Shown piece by piece: positions 15,489 through 23,375 of a stretch of 33,169 nt of DNA; position 1 is the first letter of the stretch, and the number at the start of each line of letters is the position of its first letter. The DNA is from JACVRN01 sp035276685 (GTDB taxonomy: Bacteria; Acidobacteriota; Blastocatellia; Pyrinomonadales; Pyrinomonadaceae), in assembly GCA_035276685.1 (NCBI GenBank), contig DATELK010000104.1, positions 1 to 33,169 of the forward strand, in the 5' to 3' direction. The notes beneath the pieces were generated by a model that was not told the DNA's origin, made no database searches, and saw nothing but the letters and a program-made list of their open reading frames with translations. A program made the position numbers and the translations under genes.

Positions 15489-16772
15489 ATGCCTGATTCC
15501 GCTCCCATCGCCCCCGTTTTATCCGCCGGAGTCGCAGCCGTAGAAGAACGCGCGGCCGTAATTGATGTCAGGGACGAAGCCAGAGTCGCGGTGCCTCCCG
15601 TCGTGGCCGCTCGCACGCGGCTCGATTCGGTAGACCTGCTGCGCGGGCTCGTGATGGTGATAATGGCGCTGGATCACGTGCGCGACTTCTTTCATCACGA
15701 CGCGCTGCTGTTTGACCCGACCGATTTGTCCAGGACGAATGGCGCGCTCTTTCTCACACGATGGGTGACGCACTTCTGCGCGCCGGTCTTCGTCTTCCTG
15801 GCGGGCACGGGCGCATTTCTCTCCACCATGCGAGGGAAGACTAAGGGCGAGCTTTCGCGCTTTCTGCTGACGCGAGGACTCTGGCTCGTGCTGCTTGAGC
15901 TGACAGTTGTAAGGCTCGGCTGGACTTTCAATCTCGATTACACCTTCAACGTGGGACAGGTCATCTGGGCCATAGGCTGGTCTATGGTGGCGCTCTCCGT
16001 GCTCATCTATCTACCGCTCTGGGCCATCACTATGTTCGGCGTCTTCATGATTGCCGTTCACAACGCTTTCGACCCGTTCAAGGCCGCGACCGCAGGCGCT
16101 ATGAGCGGCGTGTGGGCCGCCTTTCACACGGGCGAGCTGACGGAGACTTACGGCGGCATACGCTTCTTCCCCATGTACCCGCTCATCCCCTGGATAGGCG
16201 TCATGGCCACAGGCTACAGCTTCGGCCAAATCTTCAGGCTTGAGGCGGAGAAGCGTCGAAGGGTGCTGCTCTATCTGGGCCTCGCGCTCACACTCCTGTT
16301 CGTGCTGATTCGCGCCACGAATCTTTACGGAGACCCGCGCCCGTGGAGCGTGCAAGGGAATGCGCTTTGGACTTTCTTCTCCTTCATCAACTGCCAGAAG
16401 TATCCGCCGTCGCTCCTGTTCCTGCTGATGACGCTCGGGCCTGCCATAGCATCGCTCGCCTTCTTCGAGAGAGTGAACCTGAAGCCGAGCGCTCTCGCAG
16501 CGCCCTTCGTGGTCTTTGGCCGCGTGCCGCTCTTCTATTACGTCCTGCACCTCTTTGTCATACACGGGCTGGCCGTAGGCTTCGCCTTCATCAAGTACGG
16601 CTCAAAGCTACAGGATGCTTTTCAAACGGGGAGGCCGCCGGAGGATTACGGCTACAGCCTGCCGATAGTTTATCTGGTCTGGATAGGAATAATCCTCGCG
16701 CTCTATCCCATCTGCCGCTGGTTCGCGGGAGTTAAGCGAAGAAGAAAAGAGGCGTGGCTGAGCTACATCTGA
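15489..16772 (+). CDS. HGSNAT/DUF1624-type membrane protein (427 aa)
   Basis: After a cytosolic, Ala/Val-rich N-terminus (about 1-40) comes the signature RLDSVDLLRGLVMVIMALDHVRDFFH (about residues 41-66), which marks the heparan-alpha-glucosaminide N-acetyltransferase catalytic domain family (DUF1624). About ten hydrophobic helices follow. Family members are thought to move acetyl groups across membranes onto sugars, and the LDHVRD histidine fits the proposed acetyl-carrying residue. AAGGAG lies 9 nt before the ATG. It lies 2.6 kb downstream of the MBOAT/ACP operon on the same strand and may also modify surface glycans, but it has its own upstream repeat and is probably transcribed separately. 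Confidence 0.85.
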   Translation: MPDSAPIAPVLSAGVAAVEERAAVIDVRDEARVAVPPVVAARTRLDSVDLLRGLVMVIMALDHVRDFFHHDALLFDPTDLSRTNGALFLTRWVTHFCAPVFVFLAGTGAFLSTMRGKTKGELSRFLLTRGLWLVLLELTVVRLGWTFNLDYTFNVGQVIWAIGWSMVALSVLIYLPLWAITMFGVFMIAVHNAFDPFKAATAGAMSGVWAAFHTGELTETYGGIRFFPMYPLIPWIGVMATGYSFGQIFRLEAEKRRRVLLYLGLALTLLFVLIRATNLYGDPRPWSVQGNALWTFFSFINCQKYPPSLLFLLMTLGPAIASLAFFERVNLKPSALAAPFVVFGRVPLFYYVLHLFVIHGLAVGFAFIKYGSKLQDAFQTGRPPEDYGYSLPIVYLVWIGIILALYPICRWFAGVKRRRKEAWLSYI

Positions 16773-16781
16773 GAGAGGAAG

Positions 16782-16875
16782 AAAATTAACAGGTATGGAC
16801 AGGATGAACAGGATAAAAGAAGAAGAGCTACTTTCTCTTTCTTATCCTGTGCATCCTGTCTATCCCTGTTAATTT
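16782..16875. repeat. Dispersed inverted repeat, family A copy 2
   Basis: AATTAACAGG-TATGGAC-AGGATGAAC-AGGATAAAAG pairs with the reverse pattern ending in CTATCCCTGTTAATTT. It fills the gap between two convergent genes and touches the stop codon of the TPR gene, a position where a bidirectional terminator would be useful. Confidence 0.75.
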
Positions 16876-17816
16876 CATGGATTCTGCTCGGCGGCCTGTG
16901 AGCGCAGCTGGTCCAGGATGGAGCGTACGGCGGGCGCTAATGTTCCGTCGGGCGCAAGCTCCAGATATTTCTCGTAAGCGAGCACGGCCTCGCGGTAGTT
17001 CTGAAGCTTCTCGTAGGCCGCGCCGAGCAACTGGTAAAGCACGGGCTCCGTGTCCGAAAGCTGGCTGATGGCAGCGCGAAATTCTTCCACCGCTTCATCA
17101 TAACGACCCTTCTCTTCAAGCACGAGCGCGAGTCCCGTGTGGGCTTCCGGTTGAAAGCCTCGCGCCTCTCGTATGGCGCGTCGAAACGAAACTATAGCGG
17201 CGTTGGTGTCTGCGGCCATGCGAAGGATGCGGCCCTCGACCGCAGAGGCCTCCGGGTAGACGGGCCTGTCTGCGCGCGCGCGGTCTATCTCTTCGAGCGC
17301 GGTGTTGTAGTCGTTCAGGTCTAAGAGCACGCGAGCCAGTCCCAGATGAGCCGCCGCAAAGCGCGGGCGCGCCTTCAGAGCGCGACGGTAAAGCTCCGCC
17401 GACTGTTTTCTGGCCTCTTCATCACGGGCGCTCTCTCTGGCCTCTTCCGCCTGCTGAAAGATAAGCTCGGCCTCGTCGGTCGTTCGCACGAGCTTAACGT
17501 CTATCGCGCCGCGACGCGCCGGCGCAATCGCAAGGGTCGTCTCTTTGAAGCCGCTCGCTCGCACGCGCAGGCTATGACGGCCCGCAGAGACTTTCGAGAG
17601 CGTCAATTTTCCTTCATCGTCCGTCACGCCGCGACGAATCTCGTCCAGCCAGACTGTCGCTTTCGGCTCCGTGCGAACGACTATGACGGAGCGCGAAGAG
17701 GTTGCGGCGGCTGGCTGAGCCTTCTTCCCCTTCTGCCCGAAAGCTTCCTGCGAAAGCGAAGACGGAAGCGTCGTAAGCAGAAGGAGGATGAGAAGGCGGC
17801 TCAAATAGCTACTCAT
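16875..17816 (-). CDS. Exported PEGA/TPR-repeat protein (313 aa)
   Basis: A signal peptide (about 1-27, ending SLSQEAFGQ) is followed by a PEGA-like beta domain (about 43-110: VVRTEPKATVWLDEIRRG, then GRHSLRVRASGFKE). Four to five tetratricopeptide repeats follow (about 115-305, for example AAHLGLARVLLDLNDYNTAL and EKYLELAP). TPR arrays bind partner proteins, and PEGA domains are surface-associated. It starts 6 nt after the Slt70-like stop, with its ribosome site inside that gene's end, so the two are an operon and both act in the envelope. A scaffold for the transglycosylase is a reasonable guess. Confidence 0.8.
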   Translation of the reverse strand: MSSYLSRLLILLLLTTLPSSLSQEAFGQKGKKAQPAAATSSRSVIVVRTEPKATVWLDEIRRGVTDDEGKLTLSKVSAGRHSLRVRASGFKETTLAIAPARRGAIDVKLVRTTDEAELIFQQAEEARESARDEEARKQSAELYRRALKARPRFAAAHLGLARVLLDLNDYNTALEEIDRARADRPVYPEASAVEGRILRMAADTNAAIVSFRRAIREARGFQPEAHTGLALVLEEKGRYDEAVEEFRAAISQLSDTEPVLYQLLGAAYEKLQNYREAVLAYEKYLELAPDGTLAPAVRSILDQLRSQAAEQNP

Positions 17817-17822
17817 ACTTGC

Positions 17823-20165
17823 TTATTCTTCCTTTTCATCACCCGTGACGCGACGCTTGCGAACCATAGGGTTTGCAGACTGGGCAGAGGCAGAACCGCT
17901 GGCCTGCGGGTTGATGGCGCTTGAGCCGACTTCAGCGCGGAACTGCCCGTTGTCGTCGTAGAGCCGCTCGTACTGAAGCGTGTTGCGCACCACGCCCTGC
18001 ACGTAGCCTCGCGTCTCCTTGAAGGGAATCGCCTCGGCGAACTCGTCCATCTCAAGCGGGAGCGTAGAGCGCCACTGAGGCACACGACCCGGCCCCGCGT
18101 TGTAGGCGACGGCGACGTACTCTATGCGGCCGAACTTGTCGAACTGCTCGCGCATGTAAGAGGTGCCTAGCTGAATGTTGAGACGCGGCTGGTAAAGAGA
18201 CTGCTCCGTAATCGTCTCGCTGATTCCGTTCCTGCGCGCCATCGCCGCGCCCGTGGGCACCAGCAGCTGCATCAGCCCGTAGGCTTTCGCGTTGGAGCGT
18301 GCGCGAGGGTTGAAGACGGACTCCTGTCGTATGAGCCCCGCCACCTGATGCGGGTCCAGGCGACGCGCGCGAGCCTCCTGCACGATGATGTCCCAGAAGG
18401 CCAGAGGATAAAATATCTCCCACTCTTCGCGCGTCAGCTCCTCAGGCTTCATCTGCGAGTAGTCGGGGTAGCTCTTCCTCAGCTCGACGAAGGCGCGCAG
18501 GTTATCTTCGCGGCTGCGATAGATGCGAGCGACGGCCAGATTCACACGCGGGCTCGCGGGCGCAGCCCCCTGCGCAATCTCAAGCTCTTCGAGCGCGAGG
18601 TCGTCCGTGCCTACGATGGAGAACTCGTCGGCACGCGCGATGCGCTCCATCTCGGCCTGTCCCGCGCTCTCGTCCGCGACCGTCACGGTCTGAAGATTAG
18701 CGACGGCGCGGCCTATGATTGAGTCGGGCGCAAAGTTTCCGCGCGGCGCGTTGTTGCGGTTTATCGTCTCAAGGCGCTGCTTGGAGAGATAGCCGTACCA
18801 GTTGGCGTCGTAGCGAGCCTGCATCGCCTCGTAGATGGCGCGAGCCTCCGCCAGCTTCCCTGCGCGCTCCGCGTCACGAGCGGCCCAGTAGCCAGCGCGC
18901 CCGCGATTGTCCGTGTTCTTGTCCGCGTAAATCGCCAGATGCTCAATGAGCAGGCGCGACGATTCCTGATAGTTCTTCGCGTCGTGCGCCGCCCACGCAA
19001 TCTCGAACTGTGCCTGCGCGACTTCGGCTCTTTCAGGATAAGCCGCGACGGCCTGGCGGAAGAGGTTGAGCGCTTCGCCCGTGCTCTTGGCGTCGCGCGC
19101 AATGACGCCCGCGTTCGTGATGGCTCGCGGCGTGAACGCGCTCTGCGGGAATGAGCGTCGAAGCTCGTCAATCGCACCACGCGCGGCGTCCCATTGCCGC
19201 GCCTGCGCGTAGGCCTGCGATAGATAGTAGAGCGCTTCTGCCTTCTGCTCGCCCGCGCCCGCAGGGACTGAGGTCAGGGCCGAGACCGCGTCGGTCGTGC
19301 GCTTGGCGTTCGTGGCGGCGATGCCGCGTCGAAGCTGCGCCTGTGCCGTGGCGGCCGAAGGGAAGCGCGAGAAGGCGTCGGCGTATGCTGCCGCTGCGTC
19401 GGCGTTTTTTCTGGCTTCGAAGAGACGGTCTGCGCGAGAGAGCGCCTCTTCGGCGGACGCGGGCGAGGGCGTGGAGCCTAGCCGCGTGATTGCGCTTGCG
19501 GCCTCCGCGCTCTCTTGTGATGAGGGCGCGAAGAAGTATATGCGGCGATACATCCCGAGCGCCTGCGTCTGCTCGTTCGTCTGCTCATAAGCCTTCGCAG
19601 AGAGCAGGAGCGCAGCCGGGTCGTTCTTCTCGTTCAAGTCCTTCAGAAGAACGGGCGCAGCCGCTGCCTGCCCGTCCTCTATAAGCATCTGCGCGTTACG
19701 AAGCGCCGCCTGACGCGCCTGCAAAGAGGTGGGGTAATCGCGCGCGAGCTGCTCGTAGGCGGCGCGTGCTTCCGTTCTACGGCCCGCCTGCTCAAGCGCC
19801 TTCCCGCGAAGCAGCAGGGCGTAGTCGGCAATGCCTGCGCGAGAGGTAATGACTTTAGCTTCGAGCAGAGAAGCCGCTCCTGCATAATCGCCCGCCTTCA
19901 TGCGTATGCGTGCGCGAATGATGCGAGCCAGCGCCGCAGTCTTCGTATCCGGGTGAGCCGTCTCTATGCGCGAGACCGCGTCCTCTGCGGGCAAGGTTCC
20001 GCCCCTAGTCATGTTGCGAAGCGTCTCAAGCGCCTTCGACTCGCCCTGCGAGCCCTGATGAGTGCTGCAACTGGCGCTCAGGAAAGGCGAGAGGGAAAGC
20101 CCCACGACTACGACCAGTCCGGTAATGATGAGAATCAAACGATGCTTGCGGAAATTAATATTCAA
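17823..20165 (-). CDS. Soluble lytic transglycosylase, Slt70-like (780 aa)
   Basis: An exported peptidoglycan lyase. It has a hydrophobic N-terminus (about 10-30) ending at SASC, a poor lipobox, so lipidation is possible but unsure. A long superhelical TPR-type domain (about 60-560) carries many A/Y-rich repeats such as YPTSLQARQAAL. The catalytic SLT domain (about 595-730) has E615 in RQESVFNP, the AYGLMQL motif and VAYNAGPGRV. Length exceeds E. coli Slt because of the repeat domain and a Ser/Gln-rich tail. The start is TTG with GAGG about 7 nt upstream; a perfect hairpin lies about 60 nt before it. The PEGA/TPR gene follows immediately. Confidence 0.9.
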   Translation of the reverse strand: MNINFRKHRLILIITGLVVVVGLSLSPFLSASCSTHQGSQGESKALETLRNMTRGGTLPAEDAVSRIETAHPDTKTAALARIIRARIRMKAGDYAGAASLLEAKVITSRAGIADYALLLRGKALEQAGRRTEARAAYEQLARDYPTSLQARQAALRNAQMLIEDGQAAAAPVLLKDLNEKNDPAALLLSAKAYEQTNEQTQALGMYRRIYFFAPSSQESAEAASAITRLGSTPSPASAEEALSRADRLFEARKNADAAAAYADAFSRFPSAATAQAQLRRGIAATNAKRTTDAVSALTSVPAGAGEQKAEALYYLSQAYAQARQWDAARGAIDELRRSFPQSAFTPRAITNAGVIARDAKSTGEALNLFRQAVAAYPERAEVAQAQFEIAWAAHDAKNYQESSRLLIEHLAIYADKNTDNRGRAGYWAARDAERAGKLAEARAIYEAMQARYDANWYGYLSKQRLETINRNNAPRGNFAPDSIIGRAVANLQTVTVADESAGQAEMERIARADEFSIVGTDDLALEELEIAQGAAPASPRVNLAVARIYRSREDNLRAFVELRKSYPDYSQMKPEELTREEWEIFYPLAFWDIIVQEARARRLDPHQVAGLIRQESVFNPRARSNAKAYGLMQLLVPTGAAMARRNGISETITEQSLYQPRLNIQLGTSYMREQFDKFGRIEYVAVAYNAGPGRVPQWRSTLPLEMDEFAEAIPFKETRGYVQGVVRNTLQYERLYDDNGQFRAEVGSSAINPQASGSASAQSANPMVRKRRVTGDEKEE

Positions 20166-20222
20166 AACGCTACCTCGCCGGAAAAATTTAGTTCATCATA
20201 CACGCACGAAAACTGAGTATGA

Positions 20223-20240
20223 AATGTGGATAGCCACATT
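20223..20240. promoter_or_regulatory. 7-bp palindrome upstream of Slt70-like gene
   Basis: AATGTGG (20223-20229) and CCACATT (20234-20240) flank ATAG, 58 nt upstream of the TTG start. The size and position fit an operator for the transglycosylase promoter, but no regulator is suggested. Confidence 0.3.
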
Positions 20241-20281
20241 GGATGTAGTCAATGAAAGAGCGGGTTTGCTCCGTAAAAGCT

Positions 20282-20320
20282 AAAACGCGGGACAGGCTCT
20301 TTAACCTATCCCGCGTTTTT
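20282..20320 (-). terminator. Intrinsic terminator for GAF-protein gene
   Basis: AAAACGCGGGACAGG and CCTATCCCGCGTTTTT form a stem with a single mismatch around an 8-nt loop. The hairpin has a T-run on the plus-strand side and a TTTTAGCTTTTA tract on the minus-strand side, where it follows the GAF-protein stop by about 20 nt. Confidence 0.75.
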
Positions 20321-20342
20321 AACAGAGCTTCAGCTTTTATCT

Positions 20343-21851
20343 TCAGGCCGGGATGCTTGAGCCTGGGTAGCCTTCGCCAAGCTTGTTGGGGTCGCCTTCG
20401 GCCAGCGTGTTGACCAGCTCCTGATGAAAGTAGTCGTAGCGCGCGGCTACGGGCGGCGCGACGCGCTTGTCGTACATCTGTCGCGAGCGGTCTATGTCTT
20501 CTCTGAGCCGCTCGTAGAGATTGCCCTGCGAGCGTCCTTCCTTCACCTTCTGCTCGTTGTAAAGCTTGATTTCCGAAACGAGCAGTCGAGCGAAGCGGCG
20601 CGCATCGTTGTGCAATCGCCGCTCGTCTTCAGCCACTTCTATAGGCAGGTCTACGTCGGCTGCGCCGTAGCGGCGTGCGCCAAGCGGGGCCGCGAACTGG
20701 CCCGTCGGCGCTGTCTGCGGCTGTGCAGACATGTCTGCGCCGCTCATGGCGGGCGCTGCTGCCGCAGGAGTCATGGCGGGCTCCGTGGGCGCGGGCGTCT
20801 GCTCGAAAGGAGCCTGCGGCTGCGGCGCTTCCTCTACTGCTGGCTCTACTGCTGGCGCGCTGCTCGTGCTCGGCTGCGGCTGTGCGCTGAATTCCCACGC
20901 GGACGAAGGCTGCGGTGCTGGCTCTTCTTCCGCCTGCGGCGCTGCTGCTGCTTCCTCTTCTGCCTCGGCCGTCGCTTCCGTCTGCGCGGCCGGAGCGTAA
21001 GTCTCAGCCTCGCTACTGTCTTCAGCCTCTGCCGGTGCGGAAGAAACAGCTTCGGCTTCAGGAGCAGTCTTCTCTTCCACTCTAGCGGGGCGGGCTGCGG
21101 GCGCGGGCCTGGTGGTCGACAGCAGCTCCACGGCCATGCCGCTTACTCTCACCAGCGATTCCAGAGCCTCAAGATTTATCGCATCGGAATCCAGCCCGGC
21201 CGAGTCGGCGTAGAGAACCGCGACCGCCTTGTTGCGAACCGTCAACGGGATGGCGACCATTCGCTGCGGCGGCTCGCCCCCGAGCTTCTGAAGCAACAGA
21301 TGGTCTTCGGCGTTAGCGCCCGGCGAGCCAGACCACGTAGAGCGAGAGTTAACAACGTCGCTGATGGGCGTGTCTGTAGAGAGCGGGAAAGAGATTTGTC
21401 TGATGGCTTCGTCGCCTATGGTGCCTTCGAGGCCGCGTGCGCGCCAGCCCGTGGCCTGCTCGTTCTTGACGACGAAGAAGGCGACGCGCGGCGCGAAGGA
21501 GGCTGCGCGGTTAACGAGCGTGTTGAGGATTTCGGCCTGCGAGCGCTGGTCGTCCAAATCCTCTATCGCCGCTTTGAGAATCGCCATGTCGCTTGAAGAC
21601 CTGGCGCGCGAAGACTGGCTGGCCGCCTCCTGTATGCCTCGCTCGTGCGCGGCGCGTATGTACTCGGAGATGGAGAAGGCGACGGAGTTGTCGGCCTGCG
21701 CGGCGCTCGCTGACCGCTCCTGCAATCTGGTGAAGGCTTCGTTAATCTGGCTCTGAAGCTGCTCCAACTCGTCCTGCAATCCTCTGACGCGCGAGTTGAT
21801 GTAGTCGTCCACCTCTGAACGTAAACTCTTCTCAAGTTCTTCGCTAATCAC
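20343..21851 (-). CDS. GAF-domain protein with acidobacterial C-terminal domain (503 aa)
   Basis: I chose the GTG at 21851 because AGAGGA lies upstream, while a TTG at 21914 (21 residues longer) has no ribosome site. Order of parts: a coiled-coil N-terminus (about 1-60: LEELQSQINEAFTRLQE), a GAF-like domain (about 80-250, with VRNKAVAVLYADS), a low-complexity Ala/Pro/Glu linker of about 150 residues, and a conserved-looking 100-residue C-terminus (DLPIEVAEDERRLHNDARRF, KLYNEQKVKEGR, RLREDIDRSR). It is probably a cytosolic sensor or scaffold. I cannot assign a partner. It has its own terminator and so is likely transcribed alone. Confidence 0.75.
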   Translation of the reverse strand: MISEELEKSLRSEVDDYINSRVRGLQDELEQLQSQINEAFTRLQERSASAAQADNSVAFSISEYIRAAHERGIQEAASQSSRARSSSDMAILKAAIEDLDDQRSQAEILNTLVNRAASFAPRVAFFVVKNEQATGWRARGLEGTIGDEAIRQISFPLSTDTPISDVVNSRSTWSGSPGANAEDHLLLQKLGGEPPQRMVAIPLTVRNKAVAVLYADSAGLDSDAINLEALESLVRVSGMAVELLSTTRPAPAARPARVEEKTAPEAEAVSSAPAEAEDSSEAETYAPAAQTEATAEAEEEAAAAPQAEEEPAPQPSSAWEFSAQPQPSTSSAPAVEPAVEEAPQPQAPFEQTPAPTEPAMTPAAAAPAMSGADMSAQPQTAPTGQFAAPLGARRYGAADVDLPIEVAEDERRLHNDARRFARLLVSEIKLYNEQKVKEGRSQGNLYERLREDIDRSRQMYDKRVAPPVAARYDYFHQELVNTLAEGDPNKLGEGYPGSSIPA

Positions 21852-22061
21852 CTTTTTGTCATCCTCTGGGTATGTCTCTACTGGAGCGGGAAGAGGGAAG
21901 CGCGGGCAAGTCAAAAAAGCCCTCTTGACCTCGATTTCGATTATGGACGGGCAGAGAAGAGTGTGTCAAGCAACTCATTTCAGGATTTGCGATTTCGGAT
22001 TTTAGTTTTATGATGAGTGGCTGTAGGAGCATATCTTAATCCGGCAGACCGCGAAATTTTG

Positions 22062-22442
22062 ATGCCCCCAAGTATTCTGATTGCGGACGACTACGAGGAT
22101 AACCGCGAGCTTCTTCGGCTGATACTGGAAGCGGCGGGCTATCACGTGCGCGAAGCTCGCAACGGGCGCGAGTGCGTCTCCATGGCCCAGATAAACGTGC
22201 CTGACCTTTTTCTGGTAGACCTGTTCATGCCGGTGCTCGACGGCTGGGGAGTGCTCGCGGAGCTTAGAGAGGATGCGCGCACGCGCGCCATCCCCTGCAT
22301 AGCCGTCACCGCCTACGACTCTCAATACACACGCCCCACTTCGGGGCAGGACTTCGACGCCTACATCGCGAAACCCTTCAAGAGCAAGGAACTGCTCGAC
22401 ACGATTGCGCGACTGCTGGAAGAAAGGGCCGCGGAGCTTTAA
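22062..22442 (+). CDS. CheY-like single-domain response regulator (126 aa)
   Basis: A stand-alone receiver domain with acidic pair DD at residues 9-10, phospho-acceptor D53 in FLVDLFMPVLDG, the switch Thr in AVTAYD and the lysine in IAKPFKSKEL. All catalytic residues are present and no output domain is attached, so it should act by protein binding. The ATG at 22062 starts the beta-1 strand (PSILIADDYEDN) at the usual place; a GTG at 22017 would add 15 unrelated residues. A 91-residue protein of unknown function begins 15 nt downstream and is probably its cotranscribed partner. No histidine kinase is in the window. Confidence 0.9.
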   Translation: MPPSILIADDYEDNRELLRLILEAAGYHVREARNGRECVSMAQINVPDLFLVDLFMPVLDGWGVLAELREDARTRAIPCIAVTAYDSQYTRPTSGQDFDAYIAKPFKSKELLDTIARLLEERAAEL

Positions 22443-22457
22443 GGGGAAGCGCCTACG

Positions 22458-22733
22458 ATGACGGAAGAGAAGGGGAGCGAAGCCTTGACGCCGGGAGTCA
22501 TAATGGTGGCCTTCGAGAAACTGTTCGCGGGCGGTCGCGGCGTCAGAAAGTTCGCACGCTCCGGCCTGCGCCACGTTCCGCTGCCCGACAACGCCGTGCT
22601 CATAGAGCAGAACCCTAAAAAGCAGTCCGAGTGGGCTGAGCTTGCAAGGGCGGGCCGCCGCGTCGCCTGGGTCTTACGCGACGGACAATACCTTGCCCGA
22701 GTAGTCGACGGCGAAGTCACGATGCTGGAATAG
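22458..22733 (+). CDS. Hypothetical protein, partner of response regulator (91 aa)
   Basis: I do not recognise this family. The protein is short, basic in its middle (GGRGVRKFARSGLRHVP) and ends in a small beta-strand pattern (WVLRDGQYLARVVDGEVTML) typical of compact all-beta or alpha-beta domains. It contains QNPKKQSEWAELARAGRRVAWVL, which suggests an exposed helix followed by a strand. AAGGGG lies upstream of the ATG, but the spacing is long. An internal ATG at codon 16 (22503) is an alternative start. Confidence 0.6.
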   Translation: MTEEKGSEALTPGVIMVAFEKLFAGGRGVRKFARSGLRHVPLPDNAVLIEQNPKKQSEWAELARAGRRVAWVLRDGQYLARVVDGEVTMLE

Positions 22734-22756
22734 CAGAGAGCCTGCTTGAGCCTTCC

Positions 22757-23332
22757 TCAAGCGTCTTCTACATCTTCCGGCAGGCGCACGTTTCGATAAA
22801 TCTCCGCGACGCTCAAAGAGAGGGCGACGGACGAAAACTCTAACTCGTCTTCCGCGCCCGTGAAGACAGAGACTTCCCACTCGCCGCCGGTGCGCCTGTA
22901 AACCTCCACGCGCATCTCGTCCTGCGACGCAAGCACGTACTCCTCCAAAGACGCCACGCTCTTATAAGCCGCCATCTTTTCGTGCCTGTCAATGCGCTCC
23001 GTGGAAGGCGAGATGACCTCTATGATAAGACGCGGCTCCGCGCGAAAGTAGGCGTCCGCGCCCGCGCCGTCGCACGCCACCACCACGTCCGGGTAATAGA
23101 AGACTTCCGGCGAAACCCTAATCTTCATGTCGGACATGAAAGTCTCGCAGGGCTCGCTCACAAACTCGTTCAAACGCGAAGCCACATTCAGCGCAATCCT
23201 GTTATGCCTGTCGCTAGCCCCTGCCAGCGCATAGACCTCTCCCGCCACGTACTCATGCCGCACGGGGCTCTCGCGCTCCCCCGCCAGATACTCCTCGACG
23301 CTGATATAAGCTTTAGCCTTCCGCCGACTCAT
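22757..23332 (-). CDS. Uma2-family endonuclease-like protein (191 aa)
   Basis: A PD-(D/E)XK-fold protein of the Uma2 (DUF820) family. It shows the N-terminal YISVEEYLAGER, the acidic pair near HEYVAGEVYALAG, the conserved YYPDVVVACD (D82) and LIIEVISPST (E105), followed by HEKMAAYK. These are the residues expected at the metal site. The family is expanded in cyanobacteria and acidobacteria and is usually called a restriction-like endonuclease, but its biological targets are unknown. Convergent with the response regulator pair. Expressed alone from the left arm of the 23.3-kb gap. Confidence 0.87.
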   Translation of the reverse strand: MSRRKAKAYISVEEYLAGERESPVRHEYVAGEVYALAGASDRHNRIALNVASRLNEFVSEPCETFMSDMKIRVSPEVFYYPDVVVACDGAGADAYFRAEPRLIIEVISPSTERIDRHEKMAAYKSVASLEEYVLASQDEMRVEVYRRTGGEWEVSVFTGAEDELEFSSVALSLSVAEIYRNVRLPEDVEDA

Positions 23333-23375
23333 AACAGAACCATTTTACTGCTTTTCTTTAATATACGGTATCTGC

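Noticed and set aside
20424..21596. 390-codon plus-strand ORF antisense to the GAF protein
   Set aside because: It is arginine-, glycine- and leucine-rich and mirrors the GC-rich, low-complexity linker on the minus strand, which carries recognisable domains.
21975..22016. Repeated GATTTGCGATTTCGG-like text before the receiver gene
   Set aside because: The similarity is between very short simple motifs in one place and is not long enough to call a repeat.
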